Part shown: one piece after another, positions 27,327 to 36,054 of the stretch
Numbering within the stretch: the first letter of the stretch is position 1
Layout of the letters: each line of letters starts with the position of its first letter
Translations under genes and position numbers: made by a program
The notes under the pieces: generated by a model
Database searches by the model: none
Told to the model about the DNA's origin: nothing
The model's input: only the letters and a program-made list of their open reading frames with translations
From: Thalassospira sp. ER-Se-21-Dark
GTDB lineage: Bacteria; Pseudomonadota; Alphaproteobacteria; Rhodospirillales; Thalassospiraceae
Length of the DNA stretch: 64,000 nt
Direction of reading: 5' to 3'
Assembly: GCF_017922435.1 (NCBI RefSeq)
Contig: NZ_VDEZ01000003.1
Span: 502,366 to 566,365, forward strand

Positions 27327-27443
27327 AACACGCCTGCCAAATGCCCTGCCAGAAACTGTCAGGAGATGTCAGTCCCACCCGGATTACGCCTTGAATACAG
27401 ACACGCTTCAACGTCAGAATGCCGGGATTGAAGGAGGAAAATC

Positions 27444-28028
27444 ATGTCAAACACAGACAACCCCCGCTGTGGCTGGGCTTTGACCCATGCCGACAAGCCG
27501 TTCTATGTCGATTATCACGATACGGAATGGGGTGTGCCGGTGCATGATGACCGACATTTCTTTGAAATGCTGATCCTTGAAGGTGCGCAGGCGGGCCTGA
27601 GTTGGCTGACCATTCTGGCCCGGCGCGAGACCTATCGCGCGGCTTATGACAATTTCGATGTAAATAAGGTCGCAGCCTATGATGATGCCAAGAAAGAATC
27701 GCTTCTGGCCGATCCCGGGATTATTCGAAATAAATTAAAAGTCGCGGCGTCTATTCAAAATGCGCAAACATTCATCGCTATCCAAAAAGAGTTCGGAAGC
27801 TTCGATTCCTATATCTGGGCCTTCGTCGATGGCAAGCCGATCATCAACCATTTTAATAGTATGAGGAATGTCCCGGTCAGCACCGAACTAAGCGACAAGA
27901 TATCCAAAGACCTGAAAAAACGCGGCATGAAATTCGTCGGCACCACGATCATCTATTCCTTCCTGCAGGCCACCGGCATCGTGATGGACCACACGACGGA
28001 TTGTTATCGCTATGCCGAGCTCGCCTAG
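27444..28028 (+). CDS. tag: DNA-3-methyladenine glycosylase I
   Basis: Tag excises 3-methyladenine from alkylated DNA. The 194-residue product has the family N-terminus CGWALTHADKPFYVDYHDTE (start) with the first zinc-binding Cys and His, the catalytic region LILEGAQAGLSWLTIL, and the C-terminal MDHTTDCYRY with the last His and Cys ligands. GAAGGAGG precedes the ATG. Its TAG stop and that of the convergent LacI gene share one CTAG. An alkB homologue is close by, so this neighbourhood is enriched in alkylation repair. Confidence 0.95.
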   Translation: MSNTDNPRCGWALTHADKPFYVDYHDTEWGVPVHDDRHFFEMLILEGAQAGLSWLTILARRETYRAAYDNFDVNKVAAYDDAKKESLLADPGIIRNKLKVAASIQNAQTFIAIQKEFGSFDSYIWAFVDGKPIINHFNSMRNVPVSTELSDKISKDLKKRGMKFVGTTIIYSFLQATGIVMDHTTDCYRYAELA

Positions 28029-29074
28029 CTCGGGGCCTGACTAGACCCGCGCAGCAACAGGCTGGTTTGAAGGGTGATGGTTTTGCCTGGTTCATCTGAT
28101 AGCGCCATTTCGGCGGCAAGCCGGCCTTTTTCCACCGAATCCTGATGCATGGTGGTGAGTGGCGGGTCGGTGCGTTCGCCAGCGACAATACCGTCAATGC
28201 CAATGACCTTAAGATTGCCCGGCACGTTGCGCCCGATGGCACGCGCGGCATCAATCGCGCCGATGGCAATCACGTCCGACATGGCGAGAATGCCGTTGAT
28301 TTCGGGATGGTTTGACAGAAGCTCTATCGTCATTTGCGCACTTTGTTCGGACTGGTTGTCGCATTCGATATGGACAACATCACTGGCCGTAATACCGGCG
28401 GCCTCAAGCGCCGCGTGATACCCCGCCAGGCGTTCGCGCACCACCCGGTGGCTGGCGGCGCCCAGTCGGTTGGGGCTCATCGGGCCGAAGTGATCGTGCT
28501 CGGTTGCCTGAAGCGACAGAATGGCGAATTTCGAGGCGCCGCAATCGAGCAAATGCTGGGCCGCATTTTTCGCTGCTGAAAAGTCATCGAGCACCACAGT
28601 CCCGGCCGCGCCAGCAATGTCGGTATCGATGCTGATCAACGGCTGATTACGGCGCTGAATGGCTTTGATGATGTCATTATTATCCGAATAGCAATGCACC
28701 AGAAAGGCATCGACCGCGGCATTATTAACCGCCGTAATCGCCTGTTCGGGGTTTTCGGCCGAAATGATCATGACATTCATACCGTGTCGGGCACATTCGC
28801 GCCCGATCCCGCGCAGCAGCTCAATCGCCACCGGATCGGTAAAAGCATATTCAAGATTATCGGGGAACACGACACCAAGTGCGCCCGCCTTGCCGGTGCG
28901 GAGCATGCGCGCCATGACATGCGGCCCGCGATAGCCCAGTTCGCGTGCGGCCTCAAAGATGCGTTCGCGGACTTCCGGGCGGACCAGATCAGGCTTGCCA
29001 AAGGCATTGGAGGCTGTCCCTTGCGAAACCCCGGCCGCCTTGGCGACATCCAGAAGTTTTACGCGTTTTGCCAT
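28025..29074 (-). CDS. LacI family transcriptional regulator
   Basis: A 349-residue repressor-type protein with an N-terminal LacI helix-turn-helix (VKLLDVAKAAGVSQGTASNA; residues 6-25) and a periplasmic-binding-protein-like ligand domain (about 65-345; VFPDNLEYAFTDP; GILAMSDVIAIGAIDAAR). The expected ligand is a sugar or nucleoside. No transporter or sugar enzyme lies beside it, so its targets are elsewhere. It ends on the same four bases as the convergent tag gene. Confidence 0.9.
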   Translation of the reverse strand: MAKRVKLLDVAKAAGVSQGTASNAFGKPDLVRPEVRERIFEAARELGYRGPHVMARMLRTGKAGALGVVFPDNLEYAFTDPVAIELLRGIGRECARHGMNVMIISAENPEQAITAVNNAAVDAFLVHCYSDNNDIIKAIQRRNQPLISIDTDIAGAAGTVVLDDFSAAKNAAQHLLDCGASKFAILSLQATEHDHFGPMSPNRLGAASHRVVRERLAGYHAALEAAGITASDVVHIECDNQSEQSAQMTIELLSNHPEINGILAMSDVIAIGAIDAARAIGRNVPGNLKVIGIDGIVAGERTDPPLTTMHQDSVEKGRLAAEMALSDEPGKTITLQTSLLLRGSSQAPS

Positions 29075-29190
29075 GCGTGCCTTATCCCCGAAACTGTCGT
29101 GTGTGATCGTTACCCAGTTGAATTGCCGACACTATAGCCAGAACCAGCACGATACTACCAGAACGCATTACCACGTCAGGATACGATCGT

Positions 29191-29802
29191 TTATCGGCTT
29201 TCGGGGCGGGTATTGCGGAAGGTCAGGTTGATCCGTGGTCCGACCTGTCGGGCGGTCTTTGGCAATTGATGCAGCCAGCAATGCTGTGTCGCGCCTGACA
29301 TGATCAGGGCCGAGTTATGCGGCAGATCGATGCTGAGGCGATCACCGGTTTTCTTGTGGCGGAAATGAAACCGGCGTTCCTGCCCGAAGGTCAGGCTGGC
29401 AATCACCGGGTTTTCGCCCAGAACTTCCTCGTCATCGGCATGCCAGGAGACGCTATCGCGCCCATCGCGATAGTGGTTGAGCAACACGGTGTTAAAGCGC
29501 GCACCTGCCAGTTCTTCGGCCAAGGTGCGTAACGGGGCAACGATAGAGGGAAACGGGCTTGCCGGGTGATACACCCCGCTATAGCGATAGGCGACTTCGC
29601 CATACCATGCGGTCAGACGCGGAACCGGGATTTCCTTGCCGTGGAGTTTGGCGATTTCCTGTTGCCAGACGATGGTGGTTTTGAGGCGATCAAAAGTCTT
29701 GTCGGCTTCATCAGCATCCATGATGTCACGCAGCAACAGCACTTCGCCATCAAAGGGCAAAAGGTTGCGTGGTGGTTCATTGGCAAACAGATCGCCGGTC
29801 AT
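29191..29802 (-). CDS. alkB: AlkB-like 2-oxoglutarate/Fe(II) dioxygenase
   Basis: The 203-residue product fits the ALKBH2/3-type branch, which oxidatively removes methyl groups such as 1-methyladenine and 3-methylcytosine from DNA. The iron ligands are in SWHADDEE (H-x-D) and in TQHCWLHQLPKT (distal His), with the 2-oxoglutarate arginines in PRINLTFRNTR. NHYRDGRDSVSWHAD matches the substrate-binding lid. I chose the ATG at 29802 with CGGGGAAAA upstream; 19 in-frame codons upstream look non-coding. tag lies 1.2 kb away. Confidence 0.9.
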   Translation of the reverse strand: MTGDLFANEPPRNLLPFDGEVLLLRDIMDADEADKTFDRLKTTIVWQQEIAKLHGKEIPVPRLTAWYGEVAYRYSGVYHPASPFPSIVAPLRTLAEELAGARFNTVLLNHYRDGRDSVSWHADDEEVLGENPVIASLTFGQERRFHFRHKKTGDRLSIDLPHNSALIMSGATQHCWLHQLPKTARQVGPRINLTFRNTRPESR

Positions 29803-29897
29803 GGTTTTCCCCGGAATGCAGATTGCCAAAGACCTAGGATGAACGGCGCCGAAACTCAAGCCACAGTTTGCTGATATGTGCTTTGCCGCAACAGGTT

Positions 29898-31349
29898 CTA
29901 GCCATTCACAAGCGTCACACCGGCCTCGTTGGCATAGCGTTCAACATCCTCGACACTCAGTCCCGCGGCGCTATAAAGATTGATGGTTTCAAGTTCCAGA
30001 TCGGTCTCGGAATCGGCCAGTGATTGCAGGGATGTGGTCAAGCTGCGCTGGGAATCGAGCACATCAAGAAAGTCCGACAGGCCCTGTACATAGCGCACCC
30101 GTGACTGTTCAAAGGCTTCACGGTGATATTGCACTGATGCAATCAGGGAATCGCGCTGTGCCACCGCCCCGACATAACCGTAAATCGCACTTTCGACTTC
30201 TTCAATCGCGCTCAGAAGCGTCTGGCGAAAGGTCAGGAAGGCTTGTTCGGCCTCTTCCTCGGAAACGGTGATATTCGCACGCCGTTCGCCGCCATCATAC
30301 AGGGTCGCATCAATCAATGCGCCGATAGCGGCCATCGCTGTGCGCACAATCGGGCCGGTGCCATAGCCGGTCACACCAAGGGCAAGTGATCCATCAAGGG
30401 ATAGTTCCGGATAAAGCGTTGCGGTTTCCACCCCGATTTGCGATGTCGCGGAAATCAGAGCCAACTCGGCCGCACGCACATCTGGCCGACGGCGCAGCAA
30501 ATCGGCTGGGATGCCAATTGGCGGGCTGCTTTGAAATTCGGGCAGTGGCGATGCATCCAGCAACAAATCACGATGGGTTCCCGGCTGTGCGCCGACCAGA
30601 ATGGAAATCGCATTGATCGAACGATCAATCGTGGTTTGCAGGATCGGAACTGTCGCCTCAAGATCGGCGACCTCAGCGCGTGCCCGAGAAAGATCAAGCT
30701 CGGAACCAAGACCGGTCTGCAAACGCACCTGCACGATGTTGCTGGTCTGGCGTTGCAGATCAAGCGAGTCCTGCAAAAGGGCCAAGCGCCGCTGCGCCCC
30801 GCGCAGTTCGATATAGTTGCGGATGATGTCGGCAATCATTGTGCGATAGACATCTTCGCGCAAATAGACCTGTTGCAGATAATCGGCTTCGGCGACTTCT
30901 TCCTCGCGGGTTTGACCGCCCCAGATATCGGCAGTCCAGGACAAATCAAGGCCAGCACCATAGCCCATATCGGTCACCTGATCGCCATTGGCGCGGCTGG
31001 AGGTCGACCGACTGGCCGATCCGTTAACCGATGCGCCAACCTGTGGCCCATTGGCCCCGGCAACGCCACGTGCAGTCGCCGCAGCCGCACGGATGCGACT
31101 GATTGCGATCTGGAGGTCGATATTGTTTTCGACCCCTTCATTAATCAGACCATTTAAAACCGGGTCGGTGGTGCTTTCCCACCAGCGGTCCTGTTTGCTT
31201 TGATTGGCGGCAATCACCGGGATTTCCGGGGTGTAGGCGCCGACAAGGTCGAAGTTTGGCGCGGTATAATCCGGCCCGACAGACTGACAGCCAGCCAGCA
31301 CGACTAGAAGGGCAATTCCCGAAATCGCAGAAATGTGAGGATTATTCAT
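29898..31349 (-). CDS. RND efflux outer-membrane lipoprotein (NodT/OprM type)
   Basis: The 483-residue product is a TolC-like channel. Its signal peptide has the lipobox LAGC (residues about 18-21), so it is a lipoprotein. Family motifs are VGPDYTAP at the mature N-terminus, LLRRRPDVRAAELALISA and the duplicated coiled-coil segments. The ATG at 31349 follows the permease stop with one base between. With the next two genes it makes a complete tripartite pump. Confidence 0.9.
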   Translation of the reverse strand: MNNPHISAISGIALLVVLAGCQSVGPDYTAPNFDLVGAYTPEIPVIAANQSKQDRWWESTTDPVLNGLINEGVENNIDLQIAISRIRAAAATARGVAGANGPQVGASVNGSASRSTSSRANGDQVTDMGYGAGLDLSWTADIWGGQTREEEVAEADYLQQVYLREDVYRTMIADIIRNYIELRGAQRRLALLQDSLDLQRQTSNIVQVRLQTGLGSELDLSRARAEVADLEATVPILQTTIDRSINAISILVGAQPGTHRDLLLDASPLPEFQSSPPIGIPADLLRRRPDVRAAELALISATSQIGVETATLYPELSLDGSLALGVTGYGTGPIVRTAMAAIGALIDATLYDGGERRANITVSEEEAEQAFLTFRQTLLSAIEEVESAIYGYVGAVAQRDSLIASVQYHREAFEQSRVRYVQGLSDFLDVLDSQRSLTTSLQSLADSETDLELETINLYSAAGLSVEDVERYANEAGVTLVNG

Positions 31350-31350
31350 A

Positions 31351-34300
31351 TTACTTCGCACTTCCTTGAAGACCATCACTTCCGGGCTCATTCGCCACAT
31401 GTGATGCAGCTTCGCCGTGATCAGGAATTGCTTCTGCCGCGCGCAGTTGGGATTGCAGTTTCTTGCCACCATCAGCGCGGGCTGACACCAGTGGCGCGAG
31501 CAGTAGATACAATACCGGGGTCAGAAACAGGGTAAAGACCGTGGCAAACCCAAGACCGCCAAACACCACCCAGCCAATGGCTGCGCGTGCTTCGGCCCCA
31601 GCGCCTGAGCCAAGAACAAGGGGCAAGCCCCCCAGAACGGTCGAAATCATGGTCATCATGATCGGGCGCAAACGCACCATCGCCGCATCATGCACCGCTT
31701 CGCGCACGGATTTTCCGGCATCGCGGAGCTGATCAGCAAATTCGACAACCAGAATCCCGTTCTTGGCCATCAGGCCGACCAGCATCACAAGCCCGATCTG
31801 GCTGTAGATATTGATCGAGGTGCCACTGAGCGCCAGCGCATAGATCGCGGCGGCCAAACCAAACGGCACGGTCAACACCACTACAAGCGCGGAGGTAAAG
31901 CTTTCGAACTGCGCGGCCAGAACCAGCAACACCACAAGAACCGCAATCAGGAAGGTGATCTGCACATCATTGGCTGTTTCGCCAAGGGCCGCGGCATTGC
32001 CAAGGAACAGGATGCCGACACCGGGTGGCAGCAACTGATCACCGACCGTGTTCACATCCGCGACCGCCTCGGCCAGGGTATAGCCCGGTGCGAGGTTGGC
32101 TGAAATGGTCACAGCACGTTGTTGCCCTTCGCGTTCAAGTTCGGAGGCAACGGCTTCTTCGGTCAAGGAGATGACAGAAGACAGCGGCAGGATGCGGCCA
32201 TTGGTGCCGGTGACGAACAGGTTTTCAAGGTCCGACGGATCATTGATGCTGCCCAGCGCACTGCGCAGTTTAATGGGCACATTCTGGTCATCGACATTGA
32301 TTTCGGTGACTTCGTATCCTTCGATCATCGCACGTAGCGTGGTATCAAGTTCTTCGATCGGGATGCCGAGATCAAAGGCGCGTTTGCGATCAATATTGAC
32401 CAGAAGCTGCGGCTGGGTGGTTTGATAGGATACCCGAAGGCCGGTGAGGCCGGGATAGTTTGCCTCGATCTCCTGCTGCATGACGCGGGCATTTTCGGCC
32501 AGCGTGCGATAGCTTGTCCCGGTCAGGGCAAATTCTAGTCCCTCGCCCGTGCCGCCGCGCAAGCCGAGACTGTTGGGCTGCCAGACATAAGCCTGCACAC
32601 CCGGAAGGGCATTCAAATCCCCACGGATGGATGCGGTAATTTCCTGCTGCGAGCGGCTCCGTTCTTCCCACGGTTTTAGCGGGGCGATCACAAGAGCGCG
32701 GTTCGGATCCCACAGGCCGACAATGGTGTAGATGTTATAGGCATCGCCGGCCTCGACCACCGGGCGCAGGATGTCTTCAACCGCCTCGACCTGACGGTCC
32801 ATATAGTCGATGCCGACCCCGTCCGGCCCCCGCATGGAAACAAGAATACGTCCGCGATCCTCATCAGGCAGCAATTCCTGCGTCACGTTGGTGTAGACAC
32901 CAAAGGCAAGCCCACCGGCAACGACACAAATCATCACGGTAATGATCGGGCTGCCAAGGGCAGCTTCGAGAATGCGGCGATAAATCCCGGCGCAGAAGAA
33001 GCCGAAACGCTCCAGCATGTTGGGCGCATCATCGGCCTTGCCATCATGCGGATCGATATGTTTCAGGCGCGATGCCAGCATCGGGCACAGCGACAAAGCG
33101 ACAAACGATGACACCGCCACCGCAAAGGCCAGCACAAAACCGAATTCGCGGAACAGACGCCCTGCTGTACTTGGCAGGAAGGAAATCGGCACGAACACCG
33201 AAATCAGCGTTAGCGTCGTGGCGATCACGGCAAAGAACACCTGGCGCGAGCCGAGCACTGCGGCGGCCATGGAGCCCAGCCCCTGATGACGGCGGCGCTG
33301 GATATTTTCGAGCACAACAATCGCGTCATCGACAATCATGCCGGTTGCGAGAACAAGTGCGAGAAGGGTCAGGATGTTGATCGAAAAGCCCATCGCCCAG
33401 ATGGCGGCAACCGTACCGATCAGGGCAATCGGAATAGTGATGGTCGGGATCAGCGTCGCGGTAAAGGATCTGAGGAACAGATAAAGCACCCCGATCACAA
33501 TCGCGATGGCAAGACCGAGACTAAAGATCACTTCCCACAGCGCGCCTTCGATAAAGACCGCATCGTCGGAGTTCACGAAAACATCCAGGTCGTCATATTG
33601 ATCGTTAAGGCGTTCAACGACATCGCGCACGCCATTGGAAATCGCAATCGTGTTGGATTGTGCCTGACGGGTAATACTCAGCCCGATCACCGTGCGCCCA
33701 TTGAGGCGCACATAGGACGTCGCATCATCCGGTCCGTAATAGATATCGGCGACATCGCCCATCTGGACACCGTCACGCACCAGCATCTGGTTCAGTCTGT
33801 CGACCTCCCAAACGGACGCATCGGCACGGACAAACAGTTTCTGATCGGATGATTCAAAACTGCCGGCGGGAATATCAAACTGGGCTGTGCGCAGAAGGTC
33901 GGCGACATCCTGGACCGACAGGCCATAACTTGCCATGCGCAGCGGGTCGATGCGCACATGCAAAACGCGTTCGCGGTCCCCGTTAACCCCGACTTCCGCC
34001 ACACCCGGAACCGACAGCAAGGACGGGCTGATCTGGTCTTCGACGATGTTGGCGAGTTCTTCCTCGGTCAAGCTGTTGCTGACCACGGCAATGCGCATGA
34101 TCGCACTGGCATCGGCATCGGCCTTGACCACACGAACGTTTTCCACCCCGTCGGGCAGGCTGCGTTCGGCGCGGCTGATGGCTTCGCGAATGTCGCTGGC
34201 GGCATCGTTGATTTCAACATCCGGGTAGAATTCGATGCGAATGCGGGCGTTGGCCTCTTCGCTTTGCGAACTGATTTCCTTGATGCCACTGACACGCGAT

Positions 34301-34542
34301 GCCGCACTTTCGATGATCCCGGTGACTTCGGAATCGACCGTTTCCGGCGATGCGCCGTCATAGTCCGCAGTCACGGTGATGGTCGGGCGGTCGACATTGG
34401 GCAGTTCGCGAATTTCCACACCCAGCATCGCGGCAAGACCGGCCAGGATGATCAGCATCGACACCACACTGATCAGAACAGGGCGTCGGATACTCAGCGA
34501 TGCAAGATCGTTATGATCGTGATTTTCGGTTCCTGTCGTCAT
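31351..34542 (-). CDS. RND multidrug efflux permease (HAE1 family)
   Basis: A 1063-residue AcrB-like inner-membrane proton antiporter. The proton-relay residues are visible: Asp-Asp in ATGMIVDDAIVVLENI (TM4) and Lys in GLMAKNGILVVEFADQL (TM10). The N-terminal SIRRPVLISVVSMLIILAG begins TM1. The 23-residue cytosolic lead is longer than usual. It lies between the adaptor and the channel genes with only one to two bases of spacing. The drug range cannot be told from the sequence. Confidence 0.95.
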   Translation of the reverse strand: MTTGTENHDHNDLASLSIRRPVLISVVSMLIILAGLAAMLGVEIRELPNVDRPTITVTADYDGASPETVDSEVTGIIESAASRVSGIKEISSQSEEANARIRIEFYPDVEINDAASDIREAISRAERSLPDGVENVRVVKADADASAIMRIAVVSNSLTEEELANIVEDQISPSLLSVPGVAEVGVNGDRERVLHVRIDPLRMASYGLSVQDVADLLRTAQFDIPAGSFESSDQKLFVRADASVWEVDRLNQMLVRDGVQMGDVADIYYGPDDATSYVRLNGRTVIGLSITRQAQSNTIAISNGVRDVVERLNDQYDDLDVFVNSDDAVFIEGALWEVIFSLGLAIAIVIGVLYLFLRSFTATLIPTITIPIALIGTVAAIWAMGFSINILTLLALVLATGMIVDDAIVVLENIQRRRHQGLGSMAAAVLGSRQVFFAVIATTLTLISVFVPISFLPSTAGRLFREFGFVLAFAVAVSSFVALSLCPMLASRLKHIDPHDGKADDAPNMLERFGFFCAGIYRRILEAALGSPIITVMICVVAGGLAFGVYTNVTQELLPDEDRGRILVSMRGPDGVGIDYMDRQVEAVEDILRPVVEAGDAYNIYTIVGLWDPNRALVIAPLKPWEERSRSQQEITASIRGDLNALPGVQAYVWQPNSLGLRGGTGEGLEFALTGTSYRTLAENARVMQQEIEANYPGLTGLRVSYQTTQPQLLVNIDRKRAFDLGIPIEELDTTLRAMIEGYEVTEINVDDQNVPIKLRSALGSINDPSDLENLFVTGTNGRILPLSSVISLTEEAVASELEREGQQRAVTISANLAPGYTLAEAVADVNTVGDQLLPPGVGILFLGNAAALGETANDVQITFLIAVLVVLLVLAAQFESFTSALVVVLTVPFGLAAAIYALALSGTSINIYSQIGLVMLVGLMAKNGILVVEFADQLRDAGKSVREAVHDAAMVRLRPIMMTMISTVLGGLPLVLGSGAGAEARAAIGWVVFGGLGFATVFTLFLTPVLYLLLAPLVSARADGGKKLQSQLRAAEAIPDHGEAASHVANEPGSDGLQGSAK

Positions 34543-34544
34543 GA

Positions 34545-35711
34545 TCAGGACCCCTCGCCAGCGCCTTCGCGGGTGGCAACGCCGCCCGCCTCAGACGGCG
34601 CATTTTCAGGCGCGGGGTTATCGCCGCGAATGGTTGCCGAAACAGTCCGGCCCGGACGCAAACGAAGGACACCCTCCACCACGACCAGATCACCCTCGGC
34701 AATCCCGCCATCCAGAAGGATCCGGCCATTGGTCCGTTTCACAACACGGACGGGAACGCGCGAGACCTTGTCTTCATCATCGATCCGCCAGACATAGGTG
34801 CCTTCATCGCCCCACAGGACCGAGATTTCGGCAACGGCGGGATATTGTTTGCCTTCGATATCGACATAAACCGCAAACGACATCCCGGCAAGCAAGCGAC
34901 TATTGGGGTTTGGCACCCGGGCGCGCACGGCAAAGGTGCGACTTTCGGGGTCGATGCGGCTGCCAATAGACTCAACCACGCCGGTGAATTCTTCGCCCGG
35001 CAGGCTCCAGGTTTCAACCCGGACAGACTGGCCGGGACGGACATTGTCGAACCGGGTTTCGGCAACTTCGAAATCGACCAGAATGCTTTCGATATTATCA
35101 AGCGTCACAATGGCAGTGGAACTGTCTACACGGTCGCCCGCCTCAATCTGCGGAATGCCGACGATACCGTCAAACGGGGCCAGAATGGTACGGTCGGCCA
35201 GATTGACCTCTGCCTGATCAAGGGCGATGCGGGCCTCGGCCAGGGCGGTGCGGGCACTGTCGACTTCGCTTTCGGCAACAGCACCCAGCGGACGCGCCTT
35301 TTCATAGCGGGCAAGAAGTTGTTCGGCATCACGGGCCTGAACAGCGGCAAGATCGCGGGCAAGGCGTTCGCGATCAGAGTCCAGAATGACAAGAACCTGT
35401 CCTTCGGTCACCTTGTCACCGGCGCGTACAAGCACATCTGCAACTTCGCCCGACACGGCTGGATAGATCGAAACACCTAGTGCAGATTTGCCCGTGCCGA
35501 CCGCTTCGACAACGGTCTTTTCATCCATCAGGCTGGCATATTCGGCAATCACCGGAAGACTGCGTTCGCCGCCACCGCGCTGCCCGGTGCTTGCGGGTTG
35601 CGCATCGGGCGTGATCAACGCCGTGATGTCGTCTTTGGCAAAGATATAGGCAGAGGCCGCAACAACAATCAGTGCGACACCTGCGATCAGAAGCGTTGAT
35701 TTACGCGCCAT
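34545..35711 (-). CDS. RND efflux periplasmic adaptor (membrane fusion protein)
   Basis: The 388-residue product has an N-terminal membrane anchor (LLIAGVALIVVAASAYIFA), a lipoyl/barrel-sandwich domain (VYPAVSGEVADVLVRAGDKV and later PFDGIVGIPQIEAGDRV), a helical hairpin between them and a beta-barrel domain (LPGEEFTGVVESIGSRID). It bridges the RND permease and the outer-membrane channel. The ATG at 35711 has GGAAGT ten bases upstream; the adjacent GTG at 35714 is the alternative. It is the first gene of the pump operon and no local TetR- or MarR-type repressor is linked. Confidence 0.9.
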   Translation of the reverse strand: MARKSTLLIAGVALIVVAASAYIFAKDDITALITPDAQPASTGQRGGGERSLPVIAEYASLMDEKTVVEAVGTGKSALGVSIYPAVSGEVADVLVRAGDKVTEGQVLVILDSDRERLARDLAAVQARDAEQLLARYEKARPLGAVAESEVDSARTALAEARIALDQAEVNLADRTILAPFDGIVGIPQIEAGDRVDSSTAIVTLDNIESILVDFEVAETRFDNVRPGQSVRVETWSLPGEEFTGVVESIGSRIDPESRTFAVRARVPNPNSRLLAGMSFAVYVDIEGKQYPAVAEISVLWGDEGTYVWRIDDEDKVSRVPVRVVKRTNGRILLDGGIAEGDLVVVEGVLRLRPGRTVSATIRGDNPAPENAPSEAGGVATREGAGEGS

Positions 35712-35714
35712 CAC

Positions 35715-36054
35715 ATTGATACTTCCAAGTCGGGCTGACCAAACAACCTTACTGCAAATGACACTGTTCCCGCGCCGGGAAAGTGCCGGTATTTCAATTC
35801 AGTACCGAATAGTAGGCTTTATGCTTTTGATGAAATACCGTTGCCCCGAACGATATTGCAACCCGCCCGTGAGAACCACACAAAAAGTGTATCAGAAACG
35901 TCGCAGTTTGTATCTTAACTGCTGACAAATCCTGCGTTTTGCGCCGATAGCACTGGCCAAATGCATTGGGCCTGCACACCCTCTATACGGTGCGCAGGCC
36001 CTTGTTGTTCAATTTTGAATTTCAGCCGTGAAACGGCGGGCTTATGCCAACAAA
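35715..36054. other. intergenic region between the efflux operon and the chemoreceptor gene
   Basis: About 340 bases. 35715-35940 is AT-rich and would hold the efflux-operon promoter on the minus strand. A strong hairpin lies at 35968-36001. No gene was seen. Confidence 0.5.
35968..36009 (-). terminator. hairpin terminator of the chemoreceptor gene
   Basis: GGGCCTGC (35968-35975) pairs with GCAGGCCC (35994-36001), and CACC (35977-35980) with GGTG (35989-35992). The T-rich run is better on the plus strand (TTGTTGTT), but the only gene that ends here is the minus-strand chemoreceptor, so direction is uncertain. Confidence 0.6.

Noticed and set aside
27203..27394. 63-codon ORF between yggT and tag
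   Set aside because: No ribosome site, codon use unlike neighbours, and it crosses the probable promoter region of tag including the CRP-like site.
29183..29190. ACGATCGT as a LacI-type operator for the gene at 28025-29074
   Set aside because: An 8-bp palindrome with a CG centre is suggestive but is over 100 bases from the start, overlaps the AlkB-type stop codon and has no symmetric extension.
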